Assembly: GCA_946539765.1 (NCBI GenBank)
Contig: CAMNHO010000032.1
Location: forward strand, 1-12,822
Reading direction: 5' to 3'
DNA: 12,822 nucleotides
Source: UBA4312 sp002394635
Lineage (GTDB): Bacteria; Bacillota_I; Bacilli_A; Erysipelotrichales; Erysipelotrichaceae
Positions within the stretch are counted from its first letter, which is position 1. Each line of letters begins with the position of its first letter. A program made the position numbers and the translations under genes. Shown here in pieces: positions 1 through 5,388 of this stretch. The notes under the pieces are model-generated. The model ran no database searches. It was given only the letters and a program-made list of their open reading frames with translations, and was not told the origin of the DNA.

Positions 1-136
1 ATACGAGCCCAAATACGAGGCGTTGGCAATAAAAATCTGATCAACAATGTTATAATAATGAAATAATACAAGGAATCGAATATTTACGCATCAAGTAAGA
101 TAACGATTCCGTTTCCAAAAAAGCATTTGTATGCAT
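1..136 (-). pseudogene. MATE-family efflux transporter, frameshifted N-terminal part (runs off left edge)
   Basis: The ATG at 136 has a strong ribosome binding site (GGGAGGT, about 5 bases upstream). It opens a 28-codon frame beginning MHTNAFLETE and ending KYSIPCIISLL, then a stop at 50-52. Directly after, in another frame, the sequence reads NIVDQIFIANASYLGSY with no stop to the window edge. Together these resemble the start of MATE (multidrug and toxin extrusion) antiporters, where KYSIP..ISLL is followed by a few residues and then LYNIVDQIFI. The missing residues and the shift are explained by losing 3n+2 bases, most simply about 14 bp between TTA repeats. MATE proteins are 12-helix membrane pumps that export cationic drugs using Na+ or H+ gradients. 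Only the N-terminus is visible, so the state of the rest is unknown; a sequencing error is the main alternative. A promoter and a structured leader precede it. Confidence 0.72.
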
Positions 137-149
137 AATTACCTCCCAT

Positions 150-237
150 AAAAAAAACGTGCAGACAGACTGCACAGACTTTCTATATGGGTTCGTGCAG
201 TCGAAATCGGACTTACGCAGTTCGCTGCACATTTCAT
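150..237 (-). promoter_or_regulatory. Structured leader / transcription attenuator before the MATE gene
   Basis: The transcribed leader carries four complementary six-base blocks in order: GTGCAG (230-225), CTGCAC (200-195), GTGCAG (175-170) and CTGCAC (164-159). The first pair forms a hairpin extended by CGAA/TTCG. The second pair forms a short hairpin with a TCTGT loop, followed after one G by eight Ts (157-150), which is an intrinsic terminator just before the ribosome binding site. Blocks two and three can pair instead and would abolish the terminator. A short frame from the ATG at 237 (MKCAANCVSP...) runs through all the blocks and stops at TAA inside the MATE ribosome binding site region. 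This is the layout of ribosome-mediated attenuation seen before antibiotic-resistance genes. That mechanism is inferred; the leader ORF has no clear ribosome binding site and may sit at the transcript's very 5' end. Confidence 0.6.
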
Positions 238-241
238 TGCA

Positions 242-270
242 ATTCTAACAAAACCTTTTTGATTTTTCAA
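242..270 (-). promoter_or_regulatory. Promoter of the MATE leader
   Basis: TTGAAA (270-265) and TAGAAT (247-242) are separated by exactly 17 bases, a good sigma-A match. The predicted start near 237-235 places the attenuator hairpins at the very beginning of the transcript. Confidence 0.6.
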
Positions 271-281
271 AACAAAATTTC

Positions 282-316
282 AAAAAAATACACCAGGTGA
301 TGCAGCCTGATGTATT
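282..316 (-). terminator. Intrinsic terminator after the flavin unit
   Basis: AATACATCAGG (316-306) pairs with CCTGGTGTATT (297-287) over 11 positions with one T-G wobble, around an 8-base loop, followed by five further Ts. It lies 30 bases past the stop of the split-barrel gene and ends the ribU transcript. On the plus strand the right arm ends in TTTT, so some bidirectional action is possible. Confidence 0.8.
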
Positions 317-345
317 TTGTTTCTATATGGATTTCATGTATTTGG

Positions 346-831
346 CTATTGTTGATCGTATGGTTTGACTACCACTGTTTTTGCGTTGAAATCGATGAAG
401 ATCTGGTAAGCATAGTTATCTTCGCTGGTATCCCAGATTTCTACAAATTTCGGTTCGATTTCAATCAGGATCTCTGTATCCTCATGAGAATACTTGTTGT
501 AGCTTCCCCATAGATGTTTTTTATATAAAGTCTGGAAAGTAAGACCTTCTTCCTCTGTCACAAGTCCTTTGTTGGTCGCTGTCCCTTCGATCTGTACACC
601 GCTCCAGCACAAGGCTACTTGTGGATTTTCAAACAGCTGCTGGGTCTTGCGAAAGTTTTTATCCGTTTTAAAATACACTTTGTCATTATAAAACAGACAG
701 CTGACATTACGGACCATCGGATAATTATCCACACAACTGGCCAATGCCATAATCTTCCAGTCCCCCAGTTTATTAAACATGATCTGAACGGCTTGTTCAA
801 AAGACAGATTTTTATCCATACTGAACTGCAT
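346..831 (-). CDS. Pyridoxamine 5'-phosphate oxidase-like FMN-binding split-barrel protein
   Basis: The 161-residue product has the size and pattern of small single-domain PNPOx-like proteins. After an N-terminal helix (FEQAVQIMF) come the strands KIMALASCVDNYPMVRNVSCLFYNDKVYFKTDKNFRKTQ, split here as KIMALAS, YPMVRNVSC and KVYFKTD; then the NPQVALCW segment and a C-terminal EIEPKFVEIWD strand. Family members bind FMN, F420 or haem, usually as cytosolic dimers, and many have no assigned substrate; this one is unlikely to be true PdxH. The start at 831 follows AGGAGGAGCT. The gene lies 8 bases downstream of ribU, whose stop codon sits next to this ribosome binding site, so it should be co-transcribed and translationally close-coupled. 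It therefore falls under FMN-riboswitch control, which supports flavin binding. A terminator follows. Confidence 0.85.
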   Translation of the reverse strand: MQFSMDKNLSFEQAVQIMFNKLGDWKIMALASCVDNYPMVRNVSCLFYNDKVYFKTDKNFRKTQQLFENPQVALCWSGVQIEGTATNKGLVTEEEGLTFQTLYKKHLWGSYNKYSHEDTEILIEIEPKFVEIWDTSEDNYAYQIFIDFNAKTVVVKPYDQQ

Positions 832-839
832 AGCTCCTC

Positions 840-1439
840 CTATTGGATCCAGCGTTTGATTGGCACGCTGATCTTCTTATACAAGAAAAATGTGATAATG
901 CTGGTAACGACGCGGAATACCAGGTTAAACGGAATCACCGACCATAACACAAAGGTCATCTTACTTGTAACCAATGGATTGACCGCATGCGTCATTTCAA
1001 TGATCGAATCCCACGATAATCCATACAGTTTGATGTATGCAGGGAAGATCAGGAACAGATTGCTGAAAACAGCCACCACAACGCATGCCAGCGAGCCAAT
1101 CAGCAGGCCAATCACAGCGCCTTTTTTGGTACGATGTTTCCGATAATAGAAGATCGCCGGCAAAACATAGGAACAGCTAAGAATAAAGTTGGATAATTCC
1201 CCTGTAAACATGGAACTGGTTCCTTTAAACACAAGAATCAATCCTAGCTTGATGACAATAATTTCAATAGCACCTATCGGGCCAAGAATAAAACCACCGA
1301 TGATTTCCGGTACGGATGCAAGATCAAATCGTGCAAACACAGAAAGAACCGGCACACTAAAACTAAAATACTGCAGGACAAACGCAACAGCACCCATGAT
1401 TGCTGCTGTGGCAATTGCCCGTGTTTTGGATTTTGTCAT
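840..1439 (-). CDS. ribU: ECF transporter S component, riboflavin-specific (RibU family)
   Basis: The 199-residue protein is very hydrophobic with about six membrane segments. The N-terminal AIMGAVAFVLQYF helix fits the small-residue motif by which S components contact the EcfT scaffold. The stretch DLASVPEIIGGFILGP (residues 39-54) is typical of RibU. It binds riboflavin at the outer face and imports it with a shared energising module (EcfA, EcfA', EcfT), not encoded here. Specificity is supported by the FMN riboswitch in its leader. The start at 1439 follows AAGGAGGG at normal spacing. It is the first gene of a two-gene unit with the split-barrel protein. Transport of another flavin such as FMN or roseoflavin cannot be excluded from sequence. 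Confidence 0.9.
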   Translation of the reverse strand: MTKSKTRAIATAAIMGAVAFVLQYFSFSVPVLSVFARFDLASVPEIIGGFILGPIGAIEIIVIKLGLILVFKGTSSMFTGELSNFILSCSYVLPAIFYYRKHRTKKGAVIGLLIGSLACVVVAVFSNLFLIFPAYIKLYGLSWDSIIEMTHAVNPLVTSKMTFVLWSVIPFNLVFRVVTSIITFFLYKKISVPIKRWIQ

Positions 1440-1495
1440 AATTTACCCTCCTTAAAATCCCAGCTAATAATACGCGTCCCGGACTTTCAAGGAAT

Positions 1496-1534
1496 AAAAA
1501 ACGTGTGCCTGGCTATCAAACGCTTTGGCACACG
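1496..1534 (-). terminator. Riboswitch-controlled terminator in the ribU leader
   Basis: CGTGTGCC (1534-1527) pairs perfectly with GGCACACG (1509-1502) and is followed by six Ts (1501-1496). It lies between the FMN aptamer and ribU, as an expression platform should. The block CCAAAG (1528-1523), at the end of the 5' arm and start of the loop, is complementary to CTTTGG (1664-1659) in and beside the aptamer's 5' P1 strand; this is a possible antiterminator pairing when FMN is absent. Confidence 0.8.
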
Positions 1535-1554
1535 ATAAAACTCAAAAAAAATCC

Positions 1555-1667
1555 CATCTTTTCCCATCCGGACTGTTACCGTCGGTTCCGGAATTGCACC
1601 GGATCGGCCTGCATGCAGGTTCATGGACTATACCATCGGTAGAGAATTACACTCAACCCCAAAGACG
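1555..1667 (-). promoter_or_regulatory. FMN riboswitch (RFN element)
   Basis: On the minus strand the conserved RFN landmarks appear in order: TTGAGTGTAATTC, CTACCGATGGTATAGTCC, a variable hairpin with CCTGCATGCAGG, CCGATCCGGTGCAATTCCGG, and CCGACGGTAACAGTCCGGATG. The closing P1 helix is CGTCTTT (1667-1661) with AAAGATG (1561-1555), one wobble. In known FMN riboswitches, binding of FMN favours a terminator or hides the ribosome binding site. Here a terminator follows at 1496-1534, so FMN should shut off ribU and the split-barrel gene by premature termination. Confidence 0.95.
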
Positions 1668-1689
1668 TTTATTGTTAACTTGCACTTTA

Positions 1690-1718
1690 AAGATATCCTT
1701 TTTTGTGGTTCCTGTCAA
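1690..1718 (-). promoter_or_regulatory. Promoter of the riboswitch-ribU unit
   Basis: TTGACA (1718-1713) and TATCTT (1695-1690) are spaced by 17 bases. The -35 box overlaps the stop codon of the upstream kinase-like gene. Transcription would start about 15 bases before the aptamer. Confidence 0.6.
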
Positions 1719-2317
1719 TCCTTGTGCACTAAATCAAAACAATGGACAGCCTGTTCCAGCAGGTCTACACTTGCTTCAATGCCCAGCCTTCCACTGTTTA
1801 CACATAGATCATAGTATTCGGCACGGCCCCATTTTCGGTCCGTATAATACGTATACAGTGCAATCCGACGCTTATCTTTTGTCTGCACCCGCTTTTCGAT
1901 AGCCTGATCACTCTCCCCGTATAGTGTGACCACACGGTTCATACGATAAGCCAGATCTGCATGGATGTATGCGTGGAAGGTATCCGTTCGATCTTGTAGA
2001 ATATAATCGGCACAGCGTCCGACGATTACACAGTTTCCTTTCTCTGCCAGATCCCGGATCAAATTTCGCTGCGCTACATACAGGTCATCGCTGGCCTGAT
2101 TGCCCCAGTTGCTCCAGGCAAACGCAAACGAACTGGATACTGTCGCATCTTCACCATGCTCTGCAATATACGACTCCGCTAAACCACTTTCTTCGGCTAA
2201 CTTACGTACCAATTCATAATCATAAAAATCATAGCCCAGACGTTGTGCTAATTCTCTGCCGATAGTACGACCTCCACTACCGAATTCCCTTGTAATGGTT
2301 ATCACCTTTGCCGTCAT
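1715..2317 (-). CDS. Cytidylate kinase-like family protein
   Basis: The 200-residue product starts with MTAKVITITREFGSGGRTIG, the N-terminal signature of the cytidylate kinase-like family, a P-loop relative of CMP kinase. The loop has FGSGGRTIG instead of the classical GxGKS/T. Next come LAQRLGYDFYDYELV, a helical middle, NCVIVGRCADYIL (the family's conserved GR segment), and a TKDKRRIALYTYYTDRKWG stretch resembling the arginine-rich lid of nucleotide kinases. Members are soluble and most lack a proven substrate, so CMP phosphorylation should not be assumed. I chose the ATG at 2317, after AGGAGG, over an in-frame upstream codon at 2371 that lacks a ribosome binding site and gives an atypical extension. 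Its end overlaps the ribU promoter. Confidence 0.8.
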   Translation of the reverse strand: MTAKVITITREFGSGGRTIGRELAQRLGYDFYDYELVRKLAEESGLAESYIAEHGEDATVSSSFAFAWSNWGNQASDDLYVAQRNLIRDLAEKGNCVIVGRCADYILQDRTDTFHAYIHADLAYRMNRVVTLYGESDQAIEKRVQTKDKRRIALYTYYTDRKWGRAEYYDLCVNSGRLGIEASVDLLEQAVHCFDLVHKD

Positions 2318-2336
2318 ATAAATTCCTCCTGAACAT

Positions 2337-2385
2337 AAAAAGACAAGCCTTCTTATTTTATGCTTTTTCAAAGAACACTTGTCTT
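2337..2385 (-). terminator. Hairpin between the GYF/SH3 gene and the kinase-like gene
   Basis: AAGACAAG (2385-2378) pairs with CTTGTCTT (2347-2340), and the helix continues inward through TTCTT/AAGAA after a wobble and one mismatch. A short T stretch follows. It could terminate transcription of the GYF/SH3 gene. If the promoter at 2391-2419 is real, it would instead form at the 5' end of the kinase-like mRNA. Confidence 0.45.
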
Positions 2386-2390
2386 GATTA

Positions 2391-2419
2391 ATTTTATTTT
2401 ATCACAGTTTAGCTGACAA
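2391..2419 (-). promoter_or_regulatory. Possible promoter of the kinase-like gene
   Basis: TTGTCA (2419-2414) and TAAAAT (2396-2391) are separated by 17 bases, each box one mismatch from consensus. The -35 overlaps the last codons of the upstream gene, as for the ribU promoter. The region is AT-rich, so a chance match is possible. Confidence 0.4.
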
Positions 2420-3650
2420 AATTATAATTTCCATCACTGATACAGACCCAGCCACCACTGGTCTTTCCCCATGTCATTCCTTTGTTGTCAACAGTGGTTG
2501 AAATCTTAATGGTTTCCCCGTCTTCATAAGTTCCGACAATTTCCGCATCGGTCGATGGTGATTTGCGCACATTCAGAACATTGCCGCTGCCCACGTTCAC
2601 ACGATAGGACTGTGTTGTCGGTGCAGGAGAAGGGTCTTTTTGCTCCTTCTGGGATTCCTCATATTCTTCAATCGCTTCATCTCGTTCATCTTCTGCTTCT
2701 TTTTTTGCAGCTTCTGCTTCTTTTTGTGCCTTTTCTGCATCCAGGCGGGCCTGTTCGGCCTCATCCTTGGCTTTTTGTGCCTTCTTTTTTTCTTCCTCTG
2801 CCTGTTTTTTTGCTTCCTCAGCTTCTTTCTTGGCCGCTTCAGCTTCTTCTTTATCCTTTTCCGCCTTTTCTTTTTCCTCTTTTAAAGCGGTAATCTGCTG
2901 TTGATGGGATGCGTTGGAGCTCCGTACAGCCCAGAATCCACCTATCATTCCGATAATCAGTACAGCACTTAAAATGGCCACCCAGCGTTTGGAGGTCTTT
3001 CTCTCTTTACGATATACCGGTTGGATCTGATCAGCCAGGTCAGAATCATGAAATTCGATCCAGTCATCCATGCCTTGTGTCCACACCTTGGTATCCATCC
3101 GAAGTTGTCCCTGGTAGAACCGTTCCACCATTTCTTCTTTGGTAAACGGTCCGATCTTTTCGTTTTCCTCCAAATAGAGCCAATATCCAGGCAATACTTC
3201 CGGCTCTTTCTTTACGATCCAGCCTGTATCATTATAGTGGATCCATGCATCCATTCCTACCTCAAATACTTCAGTGGAGCCTTGGATCCGCTGCTCTTCA
3301 TACCAGGTTTTCAGTGTATCGGGATCCATAGGTCCATATAACTGTTCATCCAGCCGACAGAACCACTTCTTTTCCTCATCGATCAGTTGTTGGGCCGCAG
3401 CACTGGATCCGTATGTCTGCCAGTCATCCATGCCTTCACGCCATACATAGGTATCAACATCGATTTTTTGCTTCTTGAAATAATCTGCCATTTCCAAAGC
3501 CCGATACGGGCCTTTGGTCTGTCCGCTTTCGGAATAATACCATTGATCTTCGGTATCCGCTGTTAAGACAATTCTTTCCAGCGATGCACCGCAATACCGG
3601 CAAAAGGAAGCACCTTCTACGTTTTCGGCACCACATTCATAACATTTCAT
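2409..3650 (-). CDS. Membrane protein: zinc ribbon, three GYF_2 repeats, TM helix, coiled coil, SH3 domain
   Basis: This 413-residue protein has a clear domain string. A zinc ribbon has C3, C6, C17 and C20. Three GYF_2 (DUF4339-like) repeats lie at about 37-80, 95-140 and 155-200, each with W/Y, an internal GP and a final G-M-D-D/A-W. One membrane helix (223-242) follows a basic KERKTSKR stretch, predicting an N-in/C-out topology. An A/E/K-rich coiled coil spans 248-337, then a short proline-containing linker and a bacterial SH3 domain (349-412) with the typical NVRKSPSTDAEIVGTY. GYF-like domains bind peptides and SH3b domains often bind the cell wall, so a link between cytoplasm and envelope is plausible; the actual role is unknown. 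The ATG at 3650 follows AAAGGAG. A TTG at 3668 would put that ribosome binding site inside the gene, so I rejected it. The nearest neighbour upstream is the orphan antitoxin, 56 bases away. Confidence 0.85.
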   Translation of the reverse strand: MKCYECGAENVEGASFCRYCGASLERIVLTADTEDQWYYSESGQTKGPYRALEMADYFKKQKIDVDTYVWREGMDDWQTYGSSAAAQQLIDEEKKWFCRLDEQLYGPMDPDTLKTWYEEQRIQGSTEVFEVGMDAWIHYNDTGWIVKKEPEVLPGYWLYLEENEKIGPFTKEEMVERFYQGQLRMDTKVWTQGMDDWIEFHDSDLADQIQPVYRKERKTSKRWVAILSAVLIIGMIGGFWAVRSSNASHQQQITALKEEKEKAEKDKEEAEAAKKEAEEAKKQAEEEKKKAQKAKDEAEQARLDAEKAQKEAEAAKKEAEDERDEAIEEYEESQKEQKDPSPAPTTQSYRVNVGSGNVLNVRKSPSTDAEIVGTYEDGETIKISTTVDNKGMTWGKTSGGWVCISDGNYNFVS

Positions 3651-3670
3651 CCGTTGATCTCCTTTCAACC

Positions 3671-3700
3671 ATTATTAACATACTGTTAATAATCGTTCAA
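3671..3700 (-). promoter_or_regulatory. Promoter with embedded palindrome before the GYF/SH3 gene
   Basis: TTGAAC (3700-3695) and TAATAA (3677-3672) have a 17-base spacer, with TG just before the -10 (extended -10). A perfect inverted repeat, ATTATTAAC/GTTAATAAT around five bases (3693-3671), covers the spacer and -10. That is the usual place for a repressor operator. It has no T-run, so it is not a terminator for the antitoxin gene. Confidence 0.45.
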
Positions 3701-3706
3701 GTTTTT

Positions 3707-3937
3707 TTACTTTTCCTCTTTGGCCCAGTTCACCAAACCACCTTGGATAAAAGCCGGAACAGCCACTGGCTGCGCGGATTCCAGATTCAGAGAAAACGGG
3801 ATCCCGTGTTCCCGGATTACGGTCTTTAAAAAGATATTGACGGCACTGGACATATTTAATCCCAGTTCTTCAAATACTTGTTCAGCTTCTTTTTTTACTT
3901 CGCTGTCTACGCGAATATTTAAATTGGTCATGGACAT
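3707..3937 (-). CDS. RelB/DinJ-type ribbon-helix-helix antitoxin, no adjacent toxin
   Basis: The 76-residue protein starts TNLNIRVDSEVKKEAEQVFEELGLNMSSAVNIFL, split here as TNLNIRVDSEVKKEA and LGLNMSSAVNIFLKT. This is the classic RelB/DinJ ribbon-helix-helix: one DNA-binding strand, then two helices with the LG(L)NMSSAVN turn. Antitoxins of this family repress their own promoter and neutralise a YafQ/RelE-type ribonuclease through the C-terminal part. Here the C-terminal part is short (about 25 residues after GIPFSL). No RelE/YafQ-sized gene lies on either side: pyrE is upstream and the GYF/SH3 gene is downstream on the same strand. The start at 3937 follows AAGGAGGG at good spacing. It has its own strong promoter with repeats. 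It may be a solitary remnant, act on a distant toxin, or have become a stand-alone regulator. Confidence 0.85.
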   Translation of the reverse strand: MSMTNLNIRVDSEVKKEAEQVFEELGLNMSSAVNIFLKTVIREHGIPFSLNLESAQPVAVPAFIQGGLVNWAKEEK

Positions 3938-3961
3938 ACAAAATCCCTCCTTTGTGAGTAA

Positions 3962-3990
3962 ATATTATGACATCGTAATGACATTGTCAA
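3962..3990 (-). promoter_or_regulatory. Promoter with repeated operator-like elements before the antitoxin gene
   Basis: TTGACA (3990-3985) and TAATAT (3967-3962) are separated by 17 bases. The spacer contains two copies of ATGTCATWA about one helical turn apart, and TGACA/TGTCA forms a small inverted repeat over the -35. Such repeats fit autoregulation by a ribbon-helix-helix protein, which is known for the family but inferred here. Confidence 0.6.
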
Positions 3991-4012
3991 TATATAATTC
4001 ATCTTTTTCATC

Positions 4013-4036
4013 AAAAAAGATCATCTTTCGATGATC
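4013..4036 (-). terminator. Terminator of the pyr operon
   Basis: GATCATC (4036-4030) pairs perfectly with GATGATC (4025-4019) across a GAAA tetraloop, followed by six Ts (4018-4013). It begins directly at the pyrE stop codon and separates the operon from the antitoxin promoter. Confidence 0.92.
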
Positions 4037-4696
4037 CTATTCTTTGGCTCCATATTGTTGATAATACGCATCGATCCGCTGCTTCAACTGTGGATCGAGT
4101 GCATCGCCCAGATACTCAATGACTTCCGGCATAGATACGATTGCGGCAGTCGGAAATCCATACAGATCGCTGATTTCCCTTAAAGCCGTGCGGCTGCTTT
4201 TTCCTTTTTCATTGCGGTTTAAAGAAACAATCAGCCCTTTGATCTCCACATTGGCCGCCTGGCGTACTTTGGGAACCGTTTCCTCCATGCTCTTACCGCT
4301 GGTGGTGACATCTTCGATCATAATTACACGATCTCCGTCCTGCAGCATAGACCCGAGAAAACCGCCTTTATCTGCTCCATGGTCCTTTTCTTCCTTACGA
4401 TCACTGCAATAACGTACTTCTTTATCATAAAGTGTGTCAAATGCCATGGTTGTCGCAACAGCTAACGGAATGCCTTTATATGCCGGCCCAAACAATACAT
4501 CAAAATCAAGTCCGTAATGATCTACGATAGCTTTGGCATAATATTCCCCCAGCTTTTTAAGCTGCTTTCCGGTTACATATCCTCCCGCATTCATAAAGAA
4601 GGGCGATTTTCTTCCGGACTTTAATGTGAAATCCCCGAATTTCAGCACTTTGCTTTCAAGCATAAAGTCAATAAATTCTTTTTTATATGCTTCCAT
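4037..4696 (-). CDS. pyrE: Orotate phosphoribosyltransferase
   Basis: PyrE (219 residues, normal length) joins orotate and PRPP to give orotidine 5'-phosphate. The PRPP-binding motif VIMIEDVTTSGKS lies at 124-136. Also present are the N-terminal FTLKSGRKSPFF stretch (23-34), the FGPAYKGIPLA loop (69-79) and the flexible catalytic loop with RKEEKDHG (100-107), whose lysine and histidine are typical of bacterial OPRTases. It acts as a dimer in the cytosol. Its ATG shares one base with the pyrF stop (TAATG), so translation is coupled. It is the last gene of the operon and is followed directly by a terminator. Confidence 0.97.
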   Translation of the reverse strand: MEAYKKEFIDFMLESKVLKFGDFTLKSGRKSPFFMNAGGYVTGKQLKKLGEYYAKAIVDHYGLDFDVLFGPAYKGIPLAVATTMAFDTLYDKEVRYCSDRKEEKDHGADKGGFLGSMLQDGDRVIMIEDVTTSGKSMEETVPKVRQAANVEIKGLIVSLNRNEKGKSSRTALREISDLYGFPTAAIVSMPEVIEYLGDALDPQLKQRIDAYYQQYGAKE

Positions 4697-5388
4697 TATT
4701 TCATCATCCCTTCTATCCTTTCATACGTAGCTTTTGGGTCGGCGCTCTTTGTGATGGAACGACCAACGACGATATAGTCGCACCCCTGCTCTTTCGCATA
4801 GGCCGGGGTAGCTACCCGTTTCTGGTCATCCTTGGAATCCTCTGCCAGGCGGATGCCCGGAGTGACTGTCAAAAAGTCATCCCCGCAGGCTTCATGAATA
4901 GCTTTTGCTTCATGTACGGAACATACCACCCCATCCAGGCCGGCTGCCTTTGCGTTTTTCGCATAGCGGATCACACAATCCATGACTTCGCCGGGAATCC
5001 CCAGTTCTTCATTCATCGCCTCTTTGGAGGTGGAGGTAAGCTGGGTCACCGCAATGCATAGCGGACGTTTTCCATCGGCACCGATCTTCAGCCCTTCCAT
5101 GGCTGCTTTCATCATCGCAATACCCCCGGCTGCATGGACATTGACAATATCCACGCCTAAGCCGGCTAGGTTTTTCATGCCGCCTTTTACCGTATTAGGA
5201 ATGTCGTGCAGCTTCAGATCCAAAAAGATATGGTGACCCATCTTCTTGACCGTCTGGATCACATCAAGACCGCACGCATAGGTTAATTCCATTCCGATCT
5301 TTACATAAATCGGATGATCAAAAGCCTCCAAAAAGGAAACTACCTCTTCCTTACTTGAAAAATCAAGAGCTACAATTGTTCTACTCAT
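4696..5388 (-). CDS. pyrF: Orotidine 5'-phosphate decarboxylase
   Basis: PyrF (230 residues) converts OMP to UMP, the last step of the pathway. The TIM-barrel landmarks are present: VALDF with D9, K30 in YVKIG, the catalytic cluster FLDLKLHDIPNTV with D57, K59 and D62, the phosphate-gripper region TPGIRL, and VVGRSIT near the C-terminus. The length matches the bacterial PyrF group I enzymes. The gene overlaps the end of pyrD by 8 bases; its ribosome binding site (GGAGC) lies inside pyrD. It also overlaps pyrE by one base. Confidence 0.97.
   Translation of the reverse strand: MSRTIVALDFSSKEEVVSFLEAFDHPIYVKIGMELTYACGLDVIQTVKKMGHHIFLDLKLHDIPNTVKGGMKNLAGLGVDIVNVHAAGGIAMMKAAMEGLKIGADGKRPLCIAVTQLTSTSKEAMNEELGIPGEVMDCVIRYAKNAKAAGLDGVVCSVHEAKAIHEACGDDFLTVTPGIRLAEDSKDDQKRVATPAYAKEQGCDYIVVGRSITKSADPKATYERIEGMMK

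Noticed and set aside
50..232. Sixty-codon minus-strand frame starting at 232
   Set aside because: It is the leader read through in the same frame as the MATE fragment. The strong ribosome binding site belongs to the ATG at 136, and the first half has none.
619..1146. Plus-strand frame of 175 codons
   Set aside because: It lies antisense to ribU and the split-barrel gene, has no ribosome binding site and no recognisable domain.
1525..1902. Plus-strand frame across the riboswitch region
   Set aside because: It covers the FMN aptamer and the kinase-like gene's 3' end on the wrong strand; there is no family resemblance.
2555..2893. Plus-strand frames rich in Leu/Phe that look like membrane proteins
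   Set aside because: They are complements of the Lys/Glu/Ala-rich coiled coil, which always yields Phe/Leu/Ser-rich shadows.
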